A DNA stretch of 64,000 nt from an uncultured Anaerotruncus sp. Its GTDB lineage: Bacteria; Bacillota; Clostridia; Oscillospirales; Acutalibacteraceae. How positions within the stretch are numbered: position 1 is the stretch's first letter; each line of letters starts with the position of its first letter. The notes beneath the pieces are model-generated. The model saw only the letters and a program-made list of their open reading frames with translations. It was not told the DNA's origin and did not search any database. The stretch lies in assembly GCA_900539775.1 (NCBI GenBank), contig UQDL01000001.1, forward strand, positions 310,001 through 374,000, in the 5' to 3' direction. Shown here piece by piece: positions 25,371 to 33,823 of the stretch. The position numbers and the translations under genes were made by a program.

Positions 25371-25922
25371 TTATTCTATGCCTGCAAATGCCGTAACGGA
25401 TTTTGTTGGTATCATTTGAAAGCTGTCTGTAAGCGTTATTCCACATCGCTTTGTTATATCAACAAGCTCAAATATTTTTTTCTGCTCCGATATATCCAAA
25501 TCAAAATATCCCGGCGAATATCTTTGCCTTGTTTTAACATTGTTTTCACGCTCTATTTCGGCCTGTAAGCCGTCGCAAACCTCTTCAATATATGCCGCAA
25601 GCACCGCCTGCGTGGTAACAAGCTTTGCGCCCTCGCTTGAATGAAGCCTCAAAAGCATATCGCCCGGTGTTCCCAGCGTTGCCGCCATAATCGCCACACG
25701 CTTGCAGCCTGCAAGGTTTTGCGCCAGGCGGCGGCTTTTAAATTCCTTTTCGCAAACGGTTAGCGTGTCTTCGGAAACAGAGCAGTCAAAAACTCTGTAA
25801 ATGCTTTTCGGCGTGCAGCTTCGCTGCGCCTCGGCAATGATTTCGTCTATCAGCGAATTTAAAGCTTCGTCTTGCACGGTGCTTCGGGTAAGCAGGTAGC
25901 GCAAAATCTCTTTTTTATCCAT
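25371..25922 (-). CDS. Stand-alone methionine synthase reactivation-domain protein
   Basis: The 183-residue protein matches the activation domain of MetH: RVAIMAATLGTPGDMLLRLH (about residues 78-97), EEVCDGLQAEIERE, the SAM-site motif RQRYSPGYFDLDISEQKKIF (about 132-151) and a C-terminal LTDSFQMIPTKSVTAFAGIE. In E. coli this domain uses SAM and a flavodoxin to rescue oxidised cobalamin; here the role is provided by a separate chain. It starts inside the end of metF (8-base overlap), with GGAGATAATTT before the ATG, and precedes metH by 27 bases, so the three genes form one operon. Confidence 0.92.
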   Translation of the reverse strand: MDKKEILRYLLTRSTVQDEALNSLIDEIIAEAQRSCTPKSIYRVFDCSVSEDTLTVCEKEFKSRRLAQNLAGCKRVAIMAATLGTPGDMLLRLHSSEGAKLVTTQAVLAAYIEEVCDGLQAEIERENNVKTRQRYSPGYFDLDISEQKKIFELVDITKRCGITLTDSFQMIPTKSVTAFAGIE

Positions 25923-26781
25923 AAATTATCTCCGAAAGCCCGGCTGAAATCGCACCTGCCACATCGGGCTTGTTCATTGTGTAAATATGAATGTTGTTTT
26001 GGCCGTTTGCCATCAAATCAATTATCTGCTCCGTGGCATAAACAATGCCTGCCTGCTTCATTGCTGCAGGATTGTCGCCGAAGCGCTCCACGATTTTTTG
26101 GAATTTTTTCGGAAATGCGCAGCCGGAAAGCTCAACGCTGCGTTTAATTTGGTTTGCGTTTGTTATGGGCATAATGCCTGCAATGATGGGCACATTTATG
26201 CCTTTTATAAGGCAGTTTTCCTTAAAACGCAGAAAAACATCATTGTCAAAAAACATTTGCGTTGTTAAAAAATCAACTCCGCAGTCAACCTTTTCTTTAA
26301 GGTGGTTTATATCTTCAACTCTGTTTGCGCTTTCGGGGTGAATTTCAGGATAGCATGCGGCGCCCACGCAAAAATCACCGTTGCTTTTGATTTCGCTCAC
26401 AAGCTCGCTTGCATGGTGAAAATGTTGGTTGCTCGGAAATTCAAAGCCGTCCGGAATGTCTCCTCTTAGCGCAAGAATATTTTCAATTCCTGCCGCATTC
26501 CATTCATTTAAAACATCATCAATCTTATCTTTTGTTGAGGTTAGGCAGGTGAGGTGCGAAAGCGGAGTGATTCCGTTTTCTTTAATTGCCTGTGCAATTT
26601 CGGTTGTGAAGCCCGTGCGTGTGCCTGCCGCACCGTAGGTAACGCTCATAAAGGCGGGCTTGCTTTTTGCCATTTCGGCAATAACTGCCTTTGTGTTTTC
26701 TATTTTGCTCCATTCTTTCGGCGGAAAAACCTCAAATGAAACCGTAACACGGTTGTTTTTTAAAATATCCGCAATTTTCAT
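25915..26781 (-). CDS. metF: Methylenetetrahydrofolate reductase
   Basis: The flavoenzyme makes 5-methyltetrahydrofolate, the methyl donor for MetH. From ATG 26781 it has 288 residues, the size of bacterial MetF. Motifs include VSFEVFPPK (FAD-barrel start), MSVTYGAAGTR, HLTCLTSTKD, NILALRGDIP, FCVGAACYPEIHPES and DFLTTQMFFDN. The ATG has GAGGTG seven bases upstream; an in-frame codon 14 residues earlier (26823) lacks a site. First gene of the metF-reactivation-metH operon. Confidence 0.96.
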   Translation of the reverse strand: MKIADILKNNRVTVSFEVFPPKEWSKIENTKAVIAEMAKSKPAFMSVTYGAAGTRTGFTTEIAQAIKENGITPLSHLTCLTSTKDKIDDVLNEWNAAGIENILALRGDIPDGFEFPSNQHFHHASELVSEIKSNGDFCVGAACYPEIHPESANRVEDINHLKEKVDCGVDFLTTQMFFDNDVFLRFKENCLIKGINVPIIAGIMPITNANQIKRSVELSGCAFPKKFQKIVERFGDNPAAMKQAGIVYATEQIIDLMANGQNNIHIYTMNKPDVAGAISAGLSEIIYG

Positions 26782-26854
26782 ATTTACACCTCGTATAGTT
26801 TGTTTACTTATACAGTTTATCAAAATATGTTTGTGTTTTCAATAAAAAGTGTTA

Positions 26855-26914
26855 TAAAAACAGCCGGGATATGCATTTTTTGCCGCAAAAAGGCGGCGTT
26901 GCATATCTCGGCTT
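26855..26914 (-). terminator. Terminator of the bile salt hydrolase gene
   Basis: A 14-bp imperfect stem (AGCCGGGATATGCA with TGCATATCTCGGCT, one mismatch) with an inner GCCGC/GCGGC stem. The minus strand continues into GTTTTTA. It isolates bsh from the metF operon. Confidence 0.85.
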
Positions 26915-26944
26915 AATTGTTGCGCTCTGCTTTACGGCGCATTG

Positions 26945-27919
26945 TCAGTTTTGGTAATTGATTTCGCCTTTTAAAATTATCGGGTATCTGATAAGCTCGG
27001 CGGAATTTAAATCAACCCTGTTCATGTTAACCGCCGTTATTTGGCTGTTTTCATAGGCTGTGTAATAATAAATTCCCGTGTCTGCGCTGCAGCAGGATGT
27101 GTAAATCGTGATTTCATATTTTCCCTTTTCAACCTCGCAGCAGCCCCTTTGCTGATCCACGCTGCCTAAAATGTGGAAAAATTGATTAACGCTTTCCCGC
27201 TCGCCGCATTCGGAAACGGAATGTGCCCTGGTGAATGCCGCACGAACAAAGCGTGATTGAGACGAAAGATCGCCGGGAAGCCCAAGCGCACCCATTCCTC
27301 TGCTGTATGCCGCAAGAGGCACATCGGGTGCAAAGGTGTTTTCGGGTTGTCTCGGTGAAAGGGAAATGTAGTTGCTTAAATTTTGCATTTGCATTTCAAA
27401 CGGCGGATTGTTTGTTAGCACACCGGCAGGATTGTCGTAAATATGAAGCCCCGTTGCCGTTGATTCCGCCACTATCGCTTCGCTTTTGTCTGCAATTATC
27501 CAGTGCAGGCTTGCGGCAGGCATGGCAGCGCTGAACGGCGTGCCCACAAGATTTATGCGCTCAAGCTTTTTGCGTGCCTCGCAAACGGTGGCACAGCTGC
27601 TTAAAACCCACGGAATAAACTCAAATTGCGCCACATTTTCGGCACCTGCTTTCGGATTTGCATATTTTGCGTTGCCAACGAAATTAAGCCCTGCCATGCA
27701 AAGCCCTTTTTCGTTCATTGCATCATAATAAAGCGGGTAATTTTCTGCCACATGAGCCATTCCTATTATGGCATAATGGCTTTGGCATATGCCCGTGTGG
27801 CGAAATTCAAACGGAAAATTGCGGGGCGTAACGGTTATTTCCTCGCCGTATGAAAATTCGTAATCCAGCGTTCTGCCAAAATAAAAGCCTTTTGTTTTAT
27901 ATGTTGCTGCAGTGCACAT
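26945..27919 (-). CDS. bsh: Bile salt hydrolase (choloylglycine hydrolase)
   Basis: The Ntn hydrolase removes glycine or taurine from conjugated bile acids. From ATG 27919 it has 324 residues, and Met removal exposes the catalytic Cys2. Other active-site residues line up with the Clostridium perfringens enzyme: Arg16 and Asp19 in FGRTLDYE, Asn79 in AGLNF, Asn170 in VLTNNPPF, and Arg223 in LPGDLSSQSRFVRAAF. The region YTSCCSADTGIYYYTAYENSQ also matches true bile salt hydrolases rather than penicillin V acylases. There is no signal peptide, so it is cytoplasmic. AAAGGAGATCAGGCTT precedes this ATG; the frame extends 66 residues upstream without support and would hide Cys2. Confidence 0.95.
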   Translation of the reverse strand: MCTAATYKTKGFYFGRTLDYEFSYGEEITVTPRNFPFEFRHTGICQSHYAIIGMAHVAENYPLYYDAMNEKGLCMAGLNFVGNAKYANPKAGAENVAQFEFIPWVLSSCATVCEARKKLERINLVGTPFSAAMPAASLHWIIADKSEAIVAESTATGLHIYDNPAGVLTNNPPFEMQMQNLSNYISLSPRQPENTFAPDVPLAAYSRGMGALGLPGDLSSQSRFVRAAFTRAHSVSECGERESVNQFFHILGSVDQQRGCCEVEKGKYEITIYTSCCSADTGIYYYTAYENSQITAVNMNRVDLNSAELIRYPIILKGEINYQN

Positions 27920-28042
27920 AAGCCTGATCTCCTTTGTGTTTTTTTGAGATTTGATTTTGTTTGTGTTATACGAAAAGTATGCCCAAAGCAGCGGCACACA
28001 TTTGCCGATTAAATGTTTTTTTGCTTTTTTGCGTGCAGGCGA

Positions 28043-28077
28043 TAAAAAACAGCGTTTCCGAAACAGAAACGCTGTTG
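28043..28077 (-). terminator. Terminator of rplM-rpsI
   Basis: Stem AACAGCGTTTC/GAAACGCTGTT (28048-28058 and 28066-28076), followed on the minus strand by TTTTTT, 15 bases after the rpsI stop. Confidence 0.9.
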
Positions 28078-28091
28078 AAAAGATAAGCTGA

Positions 28092-28490
28092 TTATCTCTT
28101 TGAGAACTGCGGTGCACGGCGAGCTGCCTTGAGACCGTACTTCTTTCTTTCCTTCATTCTCGGGTCACGAGTGAGGAGGCCTGCCTTCTTGAGGATCGGG
28201 CGAAGAGATGCATCATATTGAAGAAGTGCTCTTGCGATACCGTGGCGGATTGCACCTGCCTGGCCGGATACGCCGCCGCCGTTTACACGGCAAACAATGT
28301 CAAACTTCTCTTTTGTGTTTGTAAGAACAAGAGGTTGGTTAACGATGAGCTTAAGAGTGTCAAGGCCGAAATAATCGTCTATATCTCTGTCGTTGATCGT
28401 AACTTTACCGGTGCCGGCATAAACACGAACTCTTGCTACGGATTCTTTTCTTCTGCCTGTGCCGTAGAAATATGGATTTGATTCGTACAT
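28092..28490 (-). CDS. rpsI: Ribosomal protein S9 (uS9)
   Basis: The 132-residue protein of the small subunit begins YFYGTGRRKESVARVR after a short N-terminal stretch and ends ARRAPQFSKR, whose basic tail reaches the P-site tRNA. The signature GGGVSGQAGAIRHGIARAL is present. GGAGG precedes the ATG. It follows rplM by 16 bases in the universally conserved rplM-rpsI operon. Confidence 0.98.
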   Translation of the reverse strand: MYESNPYFYGTGRRKESVARVRVYAGTGKVTINDRDIDDYFGLDTLKLIVNQPLVLTNTKEKFDIVCRVNGGGVSGQAGAIRHGIARALLQYDASLRPILKKAGLLTRDPRMKERKKYGLKAARRAPQFSKR

Positions 28491-28506
28491 AATCTCTTAA
28501 CCTCCC

Positions 28507-28935
28507 TTAGAATTCCCAAGCGGTGGGCTGCTGAGCCTCGTGCTTATGGTCTGCGTTTTTATAGATGCGGCATCTTGTGAGCTGCTTTCTGCCCTGAGTT
28601 GTTGCGGGGATCATGCCCTTAACTGCAAGTTCCATTGCAAAATCGCTCTTTTCTTTCATAAGAGTGCCGTATTTAACCTCTTTAAGGTTGCCGATGTAAC
28701 CTGTGTGATGCTGATAAAGCTTCTTTGTGAGCTTATTGCCTGTAAGAACAGCTTGGTCTGTGTTGATGATTATAACAAAATCGCCGCAGTCAACGCTGGG
28801 TGTGAAGATGGCTTTGTGCTTGCCTCTGAGAAGAGTAGCTGCTTCTGCTGCAACTCTGCCGAGCGGCTTGCCTGCTGCATCAATAACATACCATTTGCGC
28901 TCGATTTCGTCAGCCTTTGGCATAAATGTTGACAT
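28507..28935 (-). CDS. rplM: Ribosomal protein L13 (uL13)
   Basis: The 142-residue large-subunit protein begins MSTFMPKADEIERKWYVIDAAGKPLGRVA and contains LTGNKLTKKLYQHHTGYIG and VKGMIPATTQGRKQ, family signatures in order. The ATG at 28935 has GGAGGAAAG four bases upstream; an earlier in-frame TTG at 28950 overlaps this site and is rejected. First gene of the rplM-rpsI operon. Confidence 0.98.
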   Translation of the reverse strand: MSTFMPKADEIERKWYVIDAAGKPLGRVAAEAATLLRGKHKAIFTPSVDCGDFVIIINTDQAVLTGNKLTKKLYQHHTGYIGNLKEVKYGTLMKEKSDFAMELAVKGMIPATTQGRKQLTRCRIYKNADHKHEAQQPTAWEF

Positions 28936-28981
28936 TATACTTTCCTCCAAATCAAATTATTGTTTTTCAACTTGCTGCATA

Positions 28982-29010
28982 ATAATAGCACAGGCGACAA
29001 AATAAGTCAA
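28982..29010 (-). promoter_or_regulatory. rplM-rpsI promoter
   Basis: Minus-strand TTGACT (29005-29010), 17-base spacer, TATTAT (28982-28987). Confidence 0.75.
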
Positions 29011-29180
29011 CAGCTAATTTAAAAAAATCGGCACTTGCTCCTTTAAGCTCGTTTATTCTCACTTATTCGTACCAAATGCTCACTTTTAATTTATGCTTTT
29101 TCAGCTGCGGCGGCCTTGTGCTGCGCCTATAATTGCTCAAAATGCTTGTTTGTGCGGCGCCGAAAAGGCAGCGGGCAAAG

Positions 29181-29229
29181 TAAAAGGCACGCCGGTTGTT
29201 TGCAGCTGAATGCGCCCGGTGTGCCTTTG
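29181..29229 (-). terminator. Terminator of the GPH symporter operon
   Basis: Arms AAAGGCACGCCGG and CCGGTGTGCCTTT enclose a GC-rich loop; the minus strand continues TTTACTTTG. It lies nine bases beyond the stop at 29238. Confidence 0.75.
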
Positions 29230-29237
29230 ATTTTTAT

Positions 29238-30182
29238 TTAAGCCGTTATGCCCGCCATATATTCGTATGCCGGAGCGGTGTTTGTGCTGTTGTTGTCAAC
29301 ATACCAAGTGTGGCCAATTTTAACAAGATTTACATCTATTGCAGCCACAACGGTGCCGTCCTCAAGCGTTGCCTCAACGGAAACCGTTTTTGCTGCCGAA
29401 ATATCGCTTGCGGAAACATTATATGTTTCAAGCTTTGCCGAATCCATTGCAGCCTTGTAAGCATCCAAATCCTCAATGTCTTTTTCGCCCGTTGCTTTGG
29501 TTGTGATTTTGTAATCCTTGCCGAATTCCGTTTGATAAAGTCCTGTGGACTCCTCTTGGATAACGGTTTTGTTGTCTGCGCCCAAGGTTAATTTGGTGCC
29601 GGTAACGGCGTTGCCGAAGGTTGCCACATTTGATTCAAATGCGGTAAACATAACCTCATCGCTCATATAATCATCGTTGAAGATTGCTTTGCGCTCCTCA
29701 ACAAGCTTGTTGAAATAATTTGTGTAAATTGCATCGTAATCATCCCAACCATAGGTTTTTATAAGCTCAATGTAATACGGATACATATGTTCTGCAAGAA
29801 CACCGGAAAGAGTGCCGTCGTCGTTCAGAGTGGTTTCCGATTTGTGGGAATCGGTGTCAAGGCCGCTTTTTTTAAGCTCCTTAAACTCTTTACTGTCCAT
29901 ATCCTTGCTGTAGCCGGGATAGATGATGGGATACATATAATTTTCGCGAATAAAATCGCCGTATTTGTCGCCCTTGGCGGAAAGTGTGTAGGTGTAAGCA
30001 TTATAACCGTCACCCTTTTGAATGATTGTGTCGGCATAGCTTACGGCAAGCTTTTCACTGTCAAACGCAATGTATTTTTGCTTAACCGCAAAAACGGTTG
30101 TGCATGCAAGAATTGCGGCCACAAGCAAAAAGGCCACAAGAGCATAAAGCTTGTAATTGAAAGTTTTTTCTTTTTTTGCCAT
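29238..30182 (-). CDS. Membrane-anchored extracytoplasmic protein of unknown function
   Basis: I do not recognise this 314-residue protein. It has a basic N-terminus, one transmembrane helix (residues 12-34, LYALVAFLLVAAILACTTVF) and a Lys/Asp/Tyr-rich outer domain. The mid-part contains YGDFIRENYMYPIIYPGYSKD and the C-terminal part VSVEATLEDGTVVAAIDVNLVKIGHTWYVDNN, which looks like the end of a small beta-rich NTF2-like or immunoglobulin-like fold, but this is only a visual impression. AGGAGGG precedes the ATG. It follows the GPH symporter gene by 14 bases and so is probably co-transcribed. It may help the transporter or sense its substrate. Confidence 0.75.
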   Translation of the reverse strand: MAKKEKTFNYKLYALVAFLLVAAILACTTVFAVKQKYIAFDSEKLAVSYADTIIQKGDGYNAYTYTLSAKGDKYGDFIRENYMYPIIYPGYSKDMDSKEFKELKKSGLDTDSHKSETTLNDDGTLSGVLAEHMYPYYIELIKTYGWDDYDAIYTNYFNKLVEERKAIFNDDYMSDEVMFTAFESNVATFGNAVTGTKLTLGADNKTVIQEESTGLYQTEFGKDYKITTKATGEKDIEDLDAYKAAMDSAKLETYNVSASDISAAKTVSVEATLEDGTVVAAIDVNLVKIGHTWYVDNNSTNTAPAYEYMAGITA

Positions 30183-30196
30183 GTTTAAAGCCCTCC

Positions 30197-31711
30197 TTAT
30201 TCCGCTTCAGCCTGAGCCAAAGAATCATCGCCGGCAGCCTCTGCCGCAGCAGCCGCTCTGCGCTCTTTAAGGGCTTCTGTTATCATTTCTTTTTTCTTGC
30301 CGACATTGTCATAGAATAAAATCGGCACGGCCTGCAGCAAAACAAAGATTGCCGGAATGATTGTGTAAATCATAAGCAGGCGGTTAAGTGTTGTGTCGCC
30401 CTGCTGAGCGGCGGAAAGGTAAGCCACATTCGGGTCTTGCGAGATTTGGTATTTAGACCAATTGTAAAGCAGCCACGGGCCGAGTCCCTTTGTGAAAGCG
30501 GATGCAACCTTTGAGAAAAGGCCGTATCCGGCGTAAGCAATACCGTCTTGCCTTTTGCCGGTTTTGTATTCGATTTCGTCAACACAATCGGCAATCATAA
30601 TGTTTGGCGTTGTGTTTGTGTTTCCGTGCTGAATTCCGCAGAAGAAGTTGATGATAAGGAACGGCACGATAAGAGTGCTGTTGAAGCCAACGGAGCGGGA
30701 AACAATGTAAAGAATTGCAAGCGACGATGCGCCGTAAACACAGAATAAAATAAAGGTTTTCTTTGTTGAAAATTTCTTGAGAACAAAGTTAACAAGCAAT
30801 GTGCCCACTGCAGTGCCTATGCCCATGGGAAGCAAAAGCGCAAGCTTTAAATCCTTTGAACCAAGCAGGTAAATCGCAATGTAAAGCGAAACGGTGCCGT
30901 AAACGCCTCTGCCGAAGCCGCAAAGCTTTGTAAGCGAAACCATAAGCAGGTTTTTGTTGCCGAAAACAACCTTGATTGAATCCTTAATGCTTACCTTTTC
31001 TTGTGTGAAAGGCACACGCTCTTTGTTGTTTACAAAGAAAATCATAACAAAAAGAATTAAACCAAGCGCACAAATTGCGGTGGAGATTATAAGGTCCACA
31101 CCCTGGCCCTCGGCGTTTTTAAACTGCTGCTTGCCCATAACGGATTTCATTATCAGGCCCACAACCAAAATAACAACCATGCCGCCGGATTGGCCAACGG
31201 AGCGCAGGAAAGATGCAATGGAAATTGCCGTTGAGCGCTCGCCCGGATTCGGTGAGCAAAGAGAGCCAAAGCAGTTTGACGGGCTTTCAACAGCGCATGA
31301 AACCGCCGTATAAAGGCTGTAAACAACAAACATCCACACAATTGCAAGATGCTGCGAATTTGTGTTTGGCGCCACAAAAACCAAAAGAGCCACAATTGCA
31401 AGCGGCACTGCGCCAAAGCCAACCCAAGGCTTAACCTTGCCGAATTTAGTTCTTGTTCTGTCTACCAAATAGCCGATAACAAGCTCGCAGATCGCTCCCA
31501 CGAAGCCTGCCACAAGGAAAACAGCTGAAATTGCATTGCTCATAACAGTGCTGTCAAAGCCTTTTCCTTTGAATGCGAAGTCCGCAAAGAAGGTGGCGGT
31601 GTAGTCCGGCATCCAGCCCGTAAGAAGAGCCACGCCGAATAAGCCGATACCAAAGGTGATTATCTCAGAGAACTTCATATACTTTTTTTGCTGTCCTTTT
31701 TCGTCAGACAT
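30197..31711 (-). CDS. GPH-family sugar:cation symporter (MFS)
   Basis: From ATG 31711 the protein has 504 residues and 12 hydrophobic segments. It matches the glycoside-pentoside-hexuronide:cation symporters (MelB, LacS, GusB): an early DYTATFF segment in helix 1-2, LVIGYLVDRTRTKFGKVKPW (the loop 2-3 signature with Asp-Arg-Thr and Lys/Arg), and NTNTTPNIMIADCVDEIEYKTGKRQDGIAYAGYGLFSK (parts of the C-terminal half signature). The C-terminus is an Ala/Glu-rich tail. Substrate is unknown, but GalT divergently upstream and alpha-/beta-galactosidases elsewhere suggest a galactoside. AAAGGAGA precedes the ATG; an ATG at 31729 overlaps that site and is rejected. Confidence 0.9.
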   Translation of the reverse strand: MSDEKGQQKKYMKFSEIITFGIGLFGVALLTGWMPDYTATFFADFAFKGKGFDSTVMSNAISAVFLVAGFVGAICELVIGYLVDRTRTKFGKVKPWVGFGAVPLAIVALLVFVAPNTNSQHLAIVWMFVVYSLYTAVSCAVESPSNCFGSLCSPNPGERSTAISIASFLRSVGQSGGMVVILVVGLIMKSVMGKQQFKNAEGQGVDLIISTAICALGLILFVMIFFVNNKERVPFTQEKVSIKDSIKVVFGNKNLLMVSLTKLCGFGRGVYGTVSLYIAIYLLGSKDLKLALLLPMGIGTAVGTLLVNFVLKKFSTKKTFILFCVYGASSLAILYIVSRSVGFNSTLIVPFLIINFFCGIQHGNTNTTPNIMIADCVDEIEYKTGKRQDGIAYAGYGLFSKVASAFTKGLGPWLLYNWSKYQISQDPNVAYLSAAQQGDTTLNRLLMIYTIIPAIFVLLQAVPILFYDNVGKKKEMITEALKERRAAAAAEAAGDDSLAQAEAE

Positions 31712-31799
31712 GAAAAAGTCTCCTTTCATTGCCGCACAAACGACCTGTGCGGAAAGCCTAAGGCAAAATTTATTATTGCCTTTATGAATATTTTACCTA

Positions 31800-31828
31800 A
31801 TTTTAACAGAGATTTAACAAATGTTCAA
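31800..31828 (-). promoter_or_regulatory. Promoter of the GPH symporter operon
   Basis: Minus-strand TTGAAC (31823-31828), 17-base spacer, TAAAAT (31800-31805). Confidence 0.6.
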
Positions 31829-31989
31829 CTTGTTTTTTTGATTTAAAGCACAAAATCAATAATTTTTTTCGGTTTCGCTCTTTCGGAAAACATTGTTGCC
31901 GAAATACCGTTTCAAATCGGAAATGTTATCCTTAATCTGATTGCCGCAACGGCTTTCGCCGTTCATGCTTTTATGCTTAATAAATTGCC

Positions 31990-32018
31990 TTGCCACGGGC
32001 ATTAAAGTGTGCTACAAT
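31990..32018 (+). promoter_or_regulatory. galT promoter
   Basis: TTGCCA (31990-31995), 17-base spacer, TACAAT (32013-32018), about 75 bases before the galT ATG. Confidence 0.65.
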
Positions 32019-32101
32019 AATAAGCCGAAAAGATGTTATATAAATAATGTATGCAAATCGGCCGGCGCAAAAACTCTCGGCCGTGCACAGGAGATTGTTT
32101 T

Positions 32102-33598
32102 ATGAATATTTATGAAGCTATAACAGCGCTTTCCGATTATGCCGTTCGCACCGGCCTTATTGAAGATGCAGACAGGGTTTATTCCGTAAACAGCCTGCTT
32201 GAGGCTTTGCAGCTTGATTCATATGAGCCCTGCGAGGTTTGCGGCAAGCCGCAGCTTGCGGAAATTTTGGATTCAATTCTTGATTATGCGTGCAAAAACG
32301 GAATTTGCGAGGATTCAATTGTTTATCGTGATTTGTTTGATACAAAAATTATGGGCTTGCTCACTCCGCGCCCGTCTTGGGTTATAGATAAATTTGAATC
32401 GCTTTATGCCGAAAGCCCCAAGGCCGCCACGGATTTTTATTATGATTTCAGCAAAAAAACAAATTATATCCGTGCAGACAGGCTTGCCAAGGATGTTAAA
32501 TGGATAACGCCAACTCCATACGGCGATATTGATATGACAATCAATCTTTCAAAGCCGGAAAAAGACCCCCGTGCAATTGCCGCAGCTCTTAAAATGAAGC
32601 AAAGCTCATATCCAAAATGCCAGCTTTGCCGTGAAAATGAGGGCTATGCAGGCAGAGTTAATCACCCGGCAAGGCAAAATCACCGCATTATTCCCATAAC
32701 AATGGGCGGCGAGCCTTGGTTTTTGCAATATTCTCCATATGGCTATTATAATGAGCACTGCATTGCTTTCAACGGCAAGCACACTCCGATGACAATAAAT
32801 AAGGCTGCATTTGAAAAGCTTTTTGATTTTGTTAAAAGATTTCCGCATTATTTTATCGGCTCTAATGCGGATTTGCCGATAGTGGGCGGCTCAATCTTAA
32901 CACACGAGCATTTTCAGGGTGGTTGCTACACATTTGCAATGACAAAAGCTGAAATTGAATTCCCCTTTGAATTTAAGGGCTATGATGATATTGAAGCAGG
33001 TATTTTGCATTGGCCCATGTCTGTGCTTCGCCTCAGAGGGGAAGACACGGCACGCATTTGCGAGCTTGCGGATAAGGTTCTTGCCGCTTGGAAATGCTAC
33101 ACGGATGAGGAAGCATTTATTTATGCCGAAACAGAGGGCACTCCGCACAATGCAATCACGCCGATTGCCAGATTTGCAAACGGAAAATACGAAATTGATC
33201 TTGTGCTCAGAAATAATATCACAACTCCCGAATTTCCGGATGGATATTATCATCCGCACCCGGAATATCACCACATCAAGCGTGAAAATATCGGCTTGAT
33301 AGAGGTTATGGGGCTTGCCGTTTTGCCGGCACGCCTTAAAACAGAACTTGAGCTTCTGGAAAAGGCTTTGCTTTCGGGCAGCGATATTGCGGCAGACGAA
33401 AGGATTGCAAAGCACAAGGAATGGGCACTTGATATTGCCGCCCGCTATGAGCTTAATGCAGATAATTGCACAGATATCCTCAGGCAGGAGGTTGGCAAGG
33501 TGTTTGCCGCCATTCTTGAGCAGTGCGGCGTGTTTGAGCGAAACGAAAAGGGCAGAGCGCAGTTTGTGCGCTTCCTTGAAAGCATCAAAACAAACTGA
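32102..33598 (+). CDS. galT: UTP/UDP-glucose-hexose-1-phosphate uridylyltransferase (class 2 GalT)
   Basis: The enzyme exchanges UMP between UDP-glucose and galactose 1-phosphate in the Leloir pathway. From ATG 32102 it has 498 residues, the length of the Firmicutes class 2 enzyme, which differs from the 350-residue E. coli type. Motifs include LLTPRPSWVIDKF near residue 97, CRENEGYAGRVNHPARQNHRII near 198, and GGSILTHEHFQGGCYTF near 262, with HEH-x-Q as the likely active-site histidine motif. AGGAGATTGTTTT precedes the ATG; the frame extends 17 codons upstream without a site. No galK or galE lies in the window. Confidence 0.95.
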   Translation: MNIYEAITALSDYAVRTGLIEDADRVYSVNSLLEALQLDSYEPCEVCGKPQLAEILDSILDYACKNGICEDSIVYRDLFDTKIMGLLTPRPSWVIDKFESLYAESPKAATDFYYDFSKKTNYIRADRLAKDVKWITPTPYGDIDMTINLSKPEKDPRAIAAALKMKQSSYPKCQLCRENEGYAGRVNHPARQNHRIIPITMGGEPWFLQYSPYGYYNEHCIAFNGKHTPMTINKAAFEKLFDFVKRFPHYFIGSNADLPIVGGSILTHEHFQGGCYTFAMTKAEIEFPFEFKGYDDIEAGILHWPMSVLRLRGEDTARICELADKVLAAWKCYTDEEAFIYAETEGTPHNAITPIARFANGKYEIDLVLRNNITTPEFPDGYYHPHPEYHHIKRENIGLIEVMGLAVLPARLKTELELLEKALLSGSDIAADERIAKHKEWALDIAARYELNADNCTDILRQEVGKVFAAILEQCGVFERNEKGRAQFVRFLESIKTN

Positions 33599-33707
33599 TA
33601 ATCGCATTATGAAAAACGGCAGCGGTTTACGAAAAAATTTAAACAAGCCTGTTTTGCCGTTTTCGCCGAATCGGCAATTTTGCATAAATTAAATATAAAA
33701 ATCAACG

Positions 33708-33764
33708 GCAACCGAAGGTGTGGGCTATTCTTTGTGAATTGCACATCGGCGGTTGCTTTTTTTC
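33708..33764 (+). terminator. Terminator downstream of galT
   Basis: GCAACCG/CGGTTGC arms with an inner GGTGTG/CACATC stem, followed by eight T. It is 110 bases past the stop; a weaker hairpin (AAAACGGCA/TGCCGTTTT) lies nearer, at 33612-33662. Confidence 0.75.
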
Positions 33765-33823
33765 GCCGTGGCAATATTTTCTTCTTTGCATAAAATGAAT
33801 TGAATAATGAAAGGAGAAAAGCT

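Larger units (their letters stand above)
28936..29237. other. Gene-free gap upstream of rplM
   Basis: It holds the rplM promoter (28982-29010) and the terminator of the next minus-strand gene (29181-29228). The remaining 170 bases show nothing I can name. The predicted rplM leader is only about 40 bases, too short for an autoregulatory L13 leader. Confidence 0.5.
31712..32101. other. Divergent promoter region between the GPH symporter and galT
   Basis: It contains back-facing promoters at 31800-31828 (minus) and 31990-32018 (plus). The roughly 160 bases between them carry no evident operator palindrome and no ORF with a ribosome binding site. Confidence 0.5.

Noticed and set aside
27920..28117. 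Upstream extension of the bile salt hydrolase frame
   Set aside because: It would place 66 residues before the catalytic Cys, which must be the second residue; the internal ATG at 27919 has a good ribosome binding site.
28936..29010. Ribosomal protein L13 autoregulatory leader
   Set aside because: The promoter leaves only about 40 bases of leader, and no conserved structure was seen.
32897..33685. 262-codon open frame on the minus strand
   Set aside because: It is antisense to galT, with biased composition and no recognisable fold; galT motifs are clear on the other strand.
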